The notes under the pieces are model-generated. The model did not search any database. It saw only the letters and a program-made list of their open reading frames with translations, and was not told where the DNA came from. Positions 41,767-49,128 of a stretch of 57,220 nt of DNA are shown here, in pieces (position 1 is the first letter of the stretch; each line of letters begins with the position of its first letter). A program made the translations under genes and the position numbers. Where the stretch lies: assembly GCA_028690055.1 (NCBI GenBank), contig JAQVBZ010000008.1:1-57220 (forward strand), written 5' to 3'. The stretch is from Minisyncoccota bacterium. Lineage in GTDB: Bacteria > Patescibacteriota > Minisyncoccia > JAHIHE01 > JAGLIN01.

Positions 41767-43521
41767 ATGGAACCCCAAAAGATAAAAGTCAGGCAGATAA
41801 GAAAAAGAGACGGACGTGTGGTGAAATTTGATCGAAAAAAAATAGTAGAAGTTGTGATGAAAGCTTTCAAAGCGACGGACGAAGGTGGCCTACGTAACGC
41901 TCAGGACTTGGCACGCAAGGCAGCGCATGAAATCAACAAGCGCTTTACCGTGCGTAACGGCGGTGGCAAGATGAAGGCGGAAATACCGACAGTGGAAGAA
42001 GTCCAGGATATCGTTGAGGACCTTTTAATCCGCGAGAATTATTTCGATACTGCCAAATCTTTTATTATCTATCGCGATCAGCACCGGCGGCTGCGAGAGA
42101 ACCAGGATATTCTGAAAAACTCCGTGGACTTGGTGGACGACTATCTGACTGAGATGGACTGGAAGGTCAAAGAGAACAGTAATATGTCTTATTCTTTGCA
42201 GGGGCTCAATAACTATATCGCCGAAATTGTGACTTCAAAATATTGGGTCGAGAAGATTTATCCGCCGGAAGTGCGCGATGCATATATTAGCGGGGATTTT
42301 CATATCCACGACCTGGGATTGCTGGCGGTCTATTGCTGTGGTTGGGATTTGAAAGACCTACTGACTCGTGGGTTCGGTGGCGTGCGGGGGAAAATCGAGA
42401 GCGGGCCAGCCAAACATTTCCGTTCGGCTTTGGGACAATTGGTCAATTTTCTTTACACTTTGCAGGGCGAGGCGGCCGGAGCTCAGGCGATTTCTAATTT
42501 CGATACATTGCTTGCGCCTTTCATCAGATATGATCAGCTTTCTTATCGCGAGGTGAAACAGGCTATGCAAGAATTTCTTTATAATATGAATGTGCCGACG
42601 CGGGTGGGGTTCCAAACGCCCTTCACTAATGTCACTTTGGACCTGACCATCCCTTCGACTTTAGCGGAAGAAGCGGTAATCATAGGTGGACAACCACAGA
42701 AGGAGCAATACAAAGATTTTGCAGATGAAGTGAGCATTTTTAATAAAGCTTTCGCCGAGGTGATGTTGGAAGGGGATGCTAGCGGACGGGTGTTTACTTT
42801 TCCTATCCCGACCTATAATATTACCAAAGATTTTAACTGGGAAGATCCCAACTTGGAGCCACTCTGGGAGATGACGGCTAAATATGGAATTCCTTATTTT
42901 TCCAATTATATCAACAGTGATATGAGTCCTGAGGACGCGCGTTCTATGTGTTGCCGTTTACGTCTCGATAATCGTGAACTTCTGAAGCGTGGAGGAGGAC
43001 TCTTCGGAGCCAATCCGATGACCGGTTCGATCGGAGTAGTTACGATTAATCTGCCGCGTATCGGCTACACTTCCAAAAATAAGAAAGAATTCTTTAAAAA
43101 ACTGGAAGAGCTGATGGGTTTAGCCATGGTGAGTTTGGAGATCAAACGTAAGACCTTGGAAAATTTCACAGCCAGTGGGCTCTATCCATATTCGAGACAT
43201 TTCTTGGAGAATATCAAGTTGCAACGCGGCGAGTATTGGGGTAATCATTTCTCGACTATCGGTATTATCGGTATGAACGAGGCTCTTTTGAATTTTTTCG
43301 GTCCCAAGACTAATATTGCAACGGCGAAAGGGTCGGCTTTTGCAGAAGAGATTCTGAATTTTATGCGCGATACGATGGTCAAATATCAGGAAGAAACGGG
43401 CAATATGTACAATTTAGAGGCGACTCCGGGTGAAGGAACTTCTTATCGTTTGGCCCGCAAGGATATAATCAAATATCCGGATATCATCACGGCAGGAGGA
43501 GGAGAAGCGGAAGCGGTGTAA
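41767..43521 (+). CDS. nrdD: Anaerobic ribonucleotide reductase NrdD lacking the glycyl-radical C-terminus
   Basis: The 584 residues hold an N-terminal ATP-cone (about 5-105, KVRQIRKRDGRVVKFDRKKI) and most of the class III catalytic barrel: FHIHDLGLLAVYCCGWDLKD with an active-site Cys, YNMNVPTRVGFQTPFTNVTL, SMCCRLRLD with the second Cys, and EATPGEGTSYRLARKD. Normal NrdD then continues for over 100 residues with a zinc-cysteine site and the glycyl-radical loop. Here it stops at YPDIITAGGGEAEAV, and none of the missing part is found downstream in any frame. A terminator and a family D repeat follow instead. As encoded it should not carry a radical. Truncation, a split gene elsewhere or assembly error are all possible. 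Confidence 0.92.
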   Translation: MEPQKIKVRQIRKRDGRVVKFDRKKIVEVVMKAFKATDEGGLRNAQDLARKAAHEINKRFTVRNGGGKMKAEIPTVEEVQDIVEDLLIRENYFDTAKSFIIYRDQHRRLRENQDILKNSVDLVDDYLTEMDWKVKENSNMSYSLQGLNNYIAEIVTSKYWVEKIYPPEVRDAYISGDFHIHDLGLLAVYCCGWDLKDLLTRGFGGVRGKIESGPAKHFRSALGQLVNFLYTLQGEAAGAQAISNFDTLLAPFIRYDQLSYREVKQAMQEFLYNMNVPTRVGFQTPFTNVTLDLTIPSTLAEEAVIIGGQPQKEQYKDFADEVSIFNKAFAEVMLEGDASGRVFTFPIPTYNITKDFNWEDPNLEPLWEMTAKYGIPYFSNYINSDMSPEDARSMCCRLRLDNRELLKRGGGLFGANPMTGSIGVVTINLPRIGYTSKNKKEFFKKLEELMGLAMVSLEIKRKTLENFTASGLYPYSRHFLENIKLQRGEYWGNHFSTIGIIGMNEALLNFFGPKTNIATAKGSAFAEEILNFMRDTMVKYQEETGNMYNLEATPGEGTSYRLARKDIIKYPDIITAGGGEAEAV

Positions 43522-43563
43522 AAATCTATTTGATTGAAATGCTTTTACTTGTTTTATATTATC

Positions 43564-43590
43564 AGTCCAGTCCTTGCGACTGGACTTTTC
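43564..43590 (+). terminator. Intrinsic terminator after nrdD
   Basis: Perfect arms AGTCCAGTC (43564-43572) and GACTGGACT (43578-43586), then TTTC. Confidence 0.85.
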
Positions 43591-43601
43591 ATTACAATCA
43601 A

Positions 43602-43773
43602 GAACCCACCGGTTCTGTCGGTGCGTGCGTTTAGAGCGATAGCTCTCTCATAAGGATAATACTATGATCATCCGGTCATCATTTCCTTACATCAACATAG
43701 TCCCGAGACTGTGTCATCCTGAGTTTGTTTCAGTATCTTCTTTATATTACGCATAAGCAGTATATCGTACAGC
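43602..43773. repeat. 172-bp hairpin-rich repeat, family D, copy 2
   Basis: It aligns end to end with 18573-18744. The first hairpin differs in loop sequence (CACCG-GTTCTGT-CGGTG here) but the pairing is kept. AGAGC-GATA-GCTCT and TAAGGATAATACTATGAT are unchanged. It again follows a terminator. No right palindrome arm follows here, unlike copy 1. Confidence 0.8.
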
Positions 43774-43844
43774 CAGATACCCCCGTCGTTTTAGTAGAGG
43801 GGTATGATCATTCGGTGCGAAAAAGGTCTTTGCTTCGTGATGCA

Positions 43845-43872
43845 GTGACAAAAAACGGTATGGTGGTATAAT
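43845..43872 (+). promoter_or_regulatory. Promoter of nrdG
   Basis: GTGACA (43845-43850), 16-nt spacer, TATAAT (43867-43872). It predicts a leader of about 140 nt before nrdG. That leader contains two GGAGG-like sites and an imperfect long hairpin (GGAAGGTGC / GCAGCTTTCC); together with repeat D this accounts for the 498-bp gap. Confidence 0.6.
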
Positions 43873-44019
43873 TAGACTGATGGAGGGGGGCATATTGAGA
43901 TAGTTCCCGAAGAGAGATAACATTTTTAACGGAGGGAAGGTGCTATTACTCATCTTTTTTTGTTGTCAAAAATTTGATGGCAGCTTTCCTTGATCTGTTA
44001 AAAAAATTAATATGAATAT

Positions 44020-44742
44020 ATGCTGATTGGCGGATTACAAAAATTTACGGCACTGGATTATCCCGGTAAGATTGCGGCGACGATTTTTACTGTGGGATGC
44101 AATTTTCGCTGTCCGTTCTGCCACAACGGGGAGATAGTGGAATCAGGGGCGGAGGCCGGGTATGAAATGATTGATGAAAAAGAGGTTCTGGATTTTCTAA
44201 AGACGAGACAGGGCGAGCTGGATGGGTTGTGTATAACTGGCGGGGAGCCGACGCTTCAAAAAGATCTGGCGGATTTTATTATGAAGGTGAAGAATCTGGG
44301 GTTTCCGGTGAAATTGGATACTAACGGGGCGAATTATGCGGTGGTAGAGAATCTGGTAAAGAGCAATCTCATCGATTATTTCGCTATCGACATCAAAACT
44401 GCTTTTCATAAATATCATCGGGTAGCGGCGCCGAAAGGGGGGTCACAGGAAATACTTAAAAGCTTGGAGCTTATCATAAACAGTGGGATTCCCTTGGAAT
44501 TGCGTACGACAGTTGCGCCTGGTATCGTCGGTCCGGAGGATTTTGACGATATTATCCTTGCTATATGCGAGAAGAATCCAAATATTTTGCCTCGTTTGTG
44601 TCGTTATAGTGTACAAGCCTTTCGCCCGCAGAAATGTCTTGATAAAGATTATGAAAAAGTTTATCCTTATGAGGACAGTGTATTGGAAGAAATTGCGGTG
44701 AAGCTGCGAGGATATTGTTTAAGGGTGGATGTGATTAAGTAG
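44020..44742 (+). CDS. nrdG: Anaerobic ribonucleotide reductase-activating protein, radical SAM
   Basis: The 240-residue protein begins with IGGLQKFTALDYPGKIAATI, then the cluster motif CNFRCPFC (Cys-x3-Cys-x2-Cys) that binds a 4Fe-4S cluster and S-adenosylmethionine, and CITGGEPTLQ (the GGE motif). It belongs to the larger NrdG2/PflA-like branch. It should install the glycyl radical on NrdD. The NrdD encoded just upstream lacks that glycine, which makes the pairing odd. It has its own promoter. Confidence 0.92.
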   Translation: MLIGGLQKFTALDYPGKIAATIFTVGCNFRCPFCHNGEIVESGAEAGYEMIDEKEVLDFLKTRQGELDGLCITGGEPTLQKDLADFIMKVKNLGFPVKLDTNGANYAVVENLVKSNLIDYFAIDIKTAFHKYHRVAAPKGGSQEILKSLELIINSGIPLELRTTVAPGIVGPEDFDDIILAICEKNPNILPRLCRYSVQAFRPQKCLDKDYEKVYPYEDSVLEEIAVKLRGYCLRVDVIK

Positions 44743-44762
44743 GGATTTTAAAGTTTTATGTG

Positions 44763-44869
44763 TGTCATTCTGAGGTAACACAACGAATCCCTTTGCGATA
44801 TTTCACTCGGCGATATATACTGTTTTAATAGCATCATTACAGAATCTTTTGGATTACCTCAGGATGACA
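44763..44869. repeat. Palindromic repeat element, family A (TGTCATTCTGAG subtype)
   Basis: TGTCATTCTGAGG (44763-44775) and CCTCAGGATGACA (44857-44869) pair with one G-T. Same subtype as at 10145. Confidence 0.8.
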
Positions 44870-44898
44870 GGGTGAATTTAAGATCTAAATAATAGAAT

Positions 44899-45165
44899 AT
44901 GAAATTTTCTTGCAAAGTCATAACTCGTTCTTCCAAGAATGAAGTCTTGGGCATAGAGAAACTTTCGCGGCTCGGTTTTGATTTTGTGCATAAAGATCAA
45001 GATATGCCGGAAATCAGGATCTACACCAAGGCGGTGCCGATAGATGGTAAGGCCAACAAGGAGGTTATTAATCTTCTCTCCGAGGCACTGGGGATAGCCA
45101 AGAGCAAGATCAGGATTTTGAAGGGCGAAACTTCGAATAAGAAAATAATCGAAGTCGATGACTAG
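44899..45165 (+). CDS. DUF167 (YggU-type) protein
   Basis: The 88-residue protein has KVITRSSKNEVLG, RIYTKAVPIDGKANKEVINL and KSKIRILKGETSNKKIIEV, the standard DUF167 pattern (small alpha/beta fold, function unknown). Its last 8 nt overlap the start of comEC, so the two are translated together. Confidence 0.93.
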   Translation: MKFSCKVITRSSKNEVLGIEKLSRLGFDFVHKDQDMPEIRIYTKAVPIDGKANKEVINLLSEALGIAKSKIRILKGETSNKKIIEVDD

Positions 45166-46522
45166 GGATAAGAAATTCCTTTTGGGGGAATTTGCGTTTA
45201 TTGTCGGGATAATTTTGTTTCCTTTTTGTAAAATCGATTTGTGGATATTGTTTTTGTTGGCGGGACTTGCGGTCTCGTTTATTTTTTCGTTTTCTAATGA
45301 AAAAAACAAGATAAGTTGTCTGGTTGTTCTCTGTTTGATCGCTGGAATAGCCCGTTTCGCGATTTTTGAAAAAGGCAGACCGAATGAAGGGGAATTGCAA
45401 TCGCTGAATAATCAAAAAGTACGGCTCGAGTGTGAGATTGTCGGTTATCCGGAGATGAAAAACGGTGGTCAGCAGATTGTTTTGGAAGTAAAAGATAAGG
45501 AAATCTTTAATGGTCACATACTGGTGTTCACAAGCGCCTATGGGGAATATAGTTTTGGCGATACGGTGAATTTTGAGGGGGTCTTGAAGATTCCGAAGAG
45601 CTTCGAGGACTTTGATTACAGGAAATACTTGCGTGGAAAAAATATTTATCTCATATCTTATTATCCGCAATTGAAGAAGATTGATAGTGATAGGGGATTT
45701 TACGGGGCGATTTATGATTTCCGTAAACGGGCAGATAGGAAAATAAATATGACCCTTCCTTCGCCAGAAAGCAATATTGTGAGTGCGATGACAATAGGAA
45801 TGAATTCGATGGAGATAAAAGAGGTAATGAAAAATTTTAATCGGACCGGCACCAGTCACATTATCGTCGTCTCGGGCTCGCACATGGTGGTTGTTGTCGC
45901 TATCTTGATGTTTATCCTGCTCGGTATCGGGGTTAACCGGGGTAAAGCATTCTATCTGGCGACTTTCGGGATATTTTGTTTTGTGATCTTGAGTGGTTCG
46001 GCAGCTTCGGCCGTTCGCGCAGGGATTATGGCTTTTGTTTTTCTTTTGGCAGTCAAAGTCGGGCGAGGCGGTGACGCACTGCGGGCGCTAATTTTCTCTG
46101 CCGTAGTGATGATTTTCATTAATCCTTATATTTTGACGGGCGATGTCGGATTCCAACTTTCCTTTTTGGCTACCTTCGGGCTGATTGCGATTCTACCCGT
46201 CTTGCAAAAGAAATTTCAAAAATGGCCGGAATGGGGAGGGATAAAGGATATGTTTTTGATAACACTTGCGGCGCAGATCGCGGTTTTTCCGATTTTGATA
46301 ACGAATTTCGGACAATTTTCACTGCTTTCTTTCCTGGCGAATATCCTTATCTTGCCGACAGCGCCGCTTTTGATGGTGGGAGGATTCCTTCTGATTTCCG
46401 TAAGCTTTTTGAATATGTTTGCGGCGAAAGTGATCGCTTTCCCCCTCTATCTGCTGGCGCATTACGCGATAGCGGTGGCTGATTTTTTCTCCCGCACGGA
46501 CTGGGGGATGATAAAGTTTTGA
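45158..46522 (+). CDS. comEC: ComEC/Rec2-type DNA channel, membrane part only
   Basis: The 454-residue protein has two helices near the N-terminus, an exported OB-like region (about 80-185, KVRLECEIVGYPEMKNGG), and the competence domain from about 205: GMNSMEIKEVMKNFNRTGTS, then HIIVVSGSHMVVVVAIL and many helices to the end. Full-length ComEC proteins also carry a C-terminal metallo-beta-lactamase domain. Here that part is encoded separately about 440 bp downstream at 46966. It would form the inner-membrane channel for single-stranded DNA uptake. Confidence 0.93.
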   Translation: MTRDKKFLLGEFAFIVGIILFPFCKIDLWILFLLAGLAVSFIFSFSNEKNKISCLVVLCLIAGIARFAIFEKGRPNEGELQSLNNQKVRLECEIVGYPEMKNGGQQIVLEVKDKEIFNGHILVFTSAYGEYSFGDTVNFEGVLKIPKSFEDFDYRKYLRGKNIYLISYYPQLKKIDSDRGFYGAIYDFRKRADRKINMTLPSPESNIVSAMTIGMNSMEIKEVMKNFNRTGTSHIIVVSGSHMVVVVAILMFILLGIGVNRGKAFYLATFGIFCFVILSGSAASAVRAGIMAFVFLLAVKVGRGGDALRALIFSAVVMIFINPYILTGDVGFQLSFLATFGLIAILPVLQKKFQKWPEWGGIKDMFLITLAAQIAVFPILITNFGQFSLLSFLANILILPTAPLLMVGGFLLISVSFLNMFAAKVIAFPLYLLAHYAIAVADFFSRTDWGMIKF

Positions 46523-46604
46523 AATGATGCTTGGTCGGACGAAGTTGTGATTTAACTTCAATTCATTCTTCTGGTTATTCCATCATTTCGTCTACCATCC
46601 TTAG

Positions 46605-46831
46605 ACAAGTTTAATAATTCACTGACAGGATATTAATTGAAAAGAATGCATCCGCGATTTGTCATCCCGAAAGGCGTACTCGCCTGAGGGATCTGGGAAA
46701 TATATAAACGATTGTGAATGTTATTTATAAAGATAACTTCATTATTAAGTATGATATCTTCCCTAAGATTTCGGGATGCAGAGGGCACAAGATATTGTGC
46801 CCCTACAATTCGAGATGACAAAATATATTCG
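46605..46831. repeat. Dispersed repeat, composite of families A and B
   Basis: The first 155 bp match 37458-37612. The right arm differs: in place of CCCAGATTCCTC it carries a family B unit (GGGCACAAGATATTGTGCCC, 46783-46802) and ends CGAGATGACAAAATATATTC. It looks like a recombinant of the two families. It lies in the 443-bp gap between the two comEC parts. Confidence 0.75.
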
Positions 46832-46965
46832 GTTTTTAAAGAAAAAATTAACTATTTTGTTAAAAGCGTCAGTTAAATATCTAACTTGTTCAATCCTTGT
46901 ACAAGGACGATACAATCAAATTTTCTATTATGTTATATTGATCCAATCTATGATATAAATAAATT

Positions 46966-47817
46966 ATGAATAAAAGACAACTATATAACATAGTCCTTCT
47001 CGTGATACTGATTCTTTTCGTAATCATATTCCTTTATTTTGCCAATGATTATGTTGGAAAGGTAAAGGGTGTCAGTGAGCAGCAGGATGACGTGGCAAAG
47101 ATAATTTTTTTGGACGTGGGGCAGGGTGACGCAATCCTGATACAAGAGGGCTGGACGCAGATACTGATTGATGGTGGCAATGGGCAGGACATTATGAATC
47201 GGTTGGGGGAGTTTATGCCGATGGGGGATAGGAAGATAGAATTCATGGTCGCGACACATCCCGACGAGGACCATATGGGCGGACTTATCAAGGTGCTTTC
47301 GCTCTATGAGGTCGGAGAAATCCTTGAGTCGGGCATCGATTGCGATAAGGATTTATGCGAGAAATGGGAGGAGCTTATTGCGGCAGATAATATTCCGGTT
47401 GTGGACGCAAAATTGGGGCAGGAAATCAATTTCGGAGAAGACGTGGATATTACGGTTCTGTACCCTTTTATGGAAATAGCCGGCGAGGAATTCAAAAATA
47501 CCAATGACGCTTCTTTGGTTCTGAAAGCAGTCGTTGAGGATAGAAGCTATCTTCTGACAGGAGATACGGAAAGTAAAGCCGAAAAAGAACTCGTCGCAAG
47601 CAATCTGGATTTGAGCGCGGACGTTCTGAAAGTTTCGCATCACGGCAGCAAGAATGCAACTTCGGCGGAATTCCTGCTAGCGGTCAGTCCCAAGCAGGCA
47701 GTCATTTCGGTAGGCGAGAATTCTTACGGGCATCCGACGGAGGAAGTTTTGACGAGACTTCGTAATATGAATATCGAGATTTTTAGGACTGATGAAGTGG
47801 GAAGTGTGAGATTTTGA
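46966..47817 (+). CDS. ComEC-type metallo-beta-lactamase-fold hydrolase
   Basis: The 283-residue protein has one N-terminal membrane helix (about 9-28) and an exported domain with IIFLDVGQGDAILIQ, the metal motif THPDEDHMGG (His-x-Asp-x-Asp-His), LLTGDTE, KVSHHGSKNA and SVGENSYGHPTEEVL. This is the domain usually fused to the end of ComEC, thought to degrade one strand of incoming DNA. It is membrane-tethered on its own here, so it could still act at the channel encoded by the previous gene. Confidence 0.93.
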   Translation: MNKRQLYNIVLLVILILFVIIFLYFANDYVGKVKGVSEQQDDVAKIIFLDVGQGDAILIQEGWTQILIDGGNGQDIMNRLGEFMPMGDRKIEFMVATHPDEDHMGGLIKVLSLYEVGEILESGIDCDKDLCEKWEELIAADNIPVVDAKLGQEINFGEDVDITVLYPFMEIAGEEFKNTNDASLVLKAVVEDRSYLLTGDTESKAEKELVASNLDLSADVLKVSHHGSKNATSAEFLLAVSPKQAVISVGENSYGHPTEEVLTRLRNMNIEIFRTDEVGSVRF

Positions 47818-47838
47818 TTATTATAAATTCTAATAAAA

Positions 47839-47867
47839 AATCGTACAAATATGGAAATTGTACGATT
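47839..47867. terminator. Palindromic terminator between convergent genes
   Basis: AATCGTACAA (47839-47848) and TTGTACGATT (47858-47867) pair perfectly, with A/T tracts on both sides. Confidence 0.75.
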
Positions 47868-47871
47868 ATCA

Positions 47872-48492
47872 TTATTTATTTTTATTTGAAATATGCTTCT
47901 GAATTTTTTTGATAATATGGTTAAAGTTTAAACCAATTCCAAAAAAATTTGGTTTTAATTCTAAAGCATCTATGCTGTCGTTATCTTTTTTGTCTTTTTG
48001 ATAACCGACAAAATCATCTAGTCTACTCGGAATATTACCGAGATCCATTAAATCGACCGCCATATCTCTTACCTTACAATAAACCTCTTCGGTTTGTCGG
48101 AATATTGAGCTTCCATAGTCTTTTTTACCATATGGATAATCGGAATTCCATATTTTACCAATTCTTAAATTTATTTCAAGCGCGGTTTTGCCAATTCTTC
48201 CAACCCGTGTGCTATGGTTTGCCTCAACTCCGTTAGGTATACTTTGCTTAATAGATTCAAGCTCTTCTTTCGCTGTTTTGAAAAATTTTAAAGAATAAGC
48301 AACGGCGTCTTTAAATCCTGAATAAACATTATCGTTCCAATAATTGTTGTCAGTGTTTATTTTTTGTATTTGTTTTTCCGTAAAAAGGATTGTGTCATCT
48401 AAATTTATACACCAGTCATTAAGATCCTCTATTATGCTATTCAAAGTTTGATGAGAATAGTCAGTAGCTCCTGCTATGTCGTCTCTACTCAT
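47872..48492 (-). CDS. Protein of unknown function, A/T-rich, likely accessory
   Basis: The 206-residue protein is helical in its first two thirds (SLKFFKTAKEELESIKQSI and similar) and ends ELKPNFFGIGLNFNHIIKKI with a basic tail. The Pro-Asn-Phe-Phe-Gly-Ile ending recalls tails of some proteins found beside defence genes, but this is only an impression. Low GC, opposite strand to neighbours and isolation suggest horizontal gain. No partner gene is adjacent. Confidence 0.6.
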   Translation of the reverse strand: MSRDDIAGATDYSHQTLNSIIEDLNDWCINLDDTILFTEKQIQKINTDNNYWNDNVYSGFKDAVAYSLKFFKTAKEELESIKQSIPNGVEANHSTRVGRIGKTALEINLRIGKIWNSDYPYGKKDYGSSIFRQTEEVYCKVRDMAVDLMDLGNIPSRLDDFVGYQKDKKDNDSIDALELKPNFFGIGLNFNHIIKKIQKHISNKNK

Positions 48493-48645
48493 AGTTATAG
48501 ATTAATAATTAGTTGTTTCATTTTATAATAGTCTAGCACTTATTTCCTGTATAACAAAGAGGAGTATCAACTATGATATTTACTTATCACGTTTTTTCTG
48601 TTAAGATTCATTTGTAAAAAACCTAATAAAATAAAGTAAAAAAGT

Positions 48646-49116
48646 ATGATGGAACGAACATTAATCCTTATCAAGCCGGATGCAGTACAAAGAAGCCTGC
48701 TAGGGGAAATTGTCGGTAGATTTGAGAGAAAAGGATTGAAAATCATCGGCCTTAAGATGATGGAATTACAGGATGCCGTTTTGGAAGAACACTATTCTCA
48801 CTTGGTTTCAAAACCGTTTTTCGGGACTATAAAAGATTTTATGAAGAGCACTCCGATTGTGGCGATGGTTTTGGAAGGGGTTGACGCAGTGGACGCTGTC
48901 AGAATAATTGTCGGTCCGACCAAAGGGCGCGCGGCTGATGCAGGAAGCATCCGTGGGGATCTCAGTATGAGCATCCAGACCAATTGTGTGCACGCTTCTG
49001 ATTCGATAGAAAACGCCAAGGCGGAAGTTGCAAGATTTTTCAAGGATGATGAAATTTTCTCTTACCAGAAGGTTGATCTCGCATTTGTATATTCTGATGA
49101 CGAACTTAGCCAATAA
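48646..49116 (+). CDS. ndk: Nucleoside diphosphate kinase
   Basis: The 156-residue enzyme balances NTP pools by a phospho-histidine ping-pong. It has ERTLILIKPDAVQRSLLGEI, IVGPTKGRAADAGSIRGDL, and NCVHASDS with the active His; here Ala stands where Gly is usual before SDS. The protein is about 10 residues longer than most, at the C-terminus. smc follows after 12 nt. Confidence 0.96.
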   Translation: MMERTLILIKPDAVQRSLLGEIVGRFERKGLKIIGLKMMELQDAVLEEHYSHLVSKPFFGTIKDFMKSTPIVAMVLEGVDAVDAVRIIVGPTKGRAADAGSIRGDLSMSIQTNCVHASDSIENAKAEVARFFKDDEIFSYQKVDLAFVYSDDELSQ

Positions 49117-49128
49117 TTTTTATAGCAA

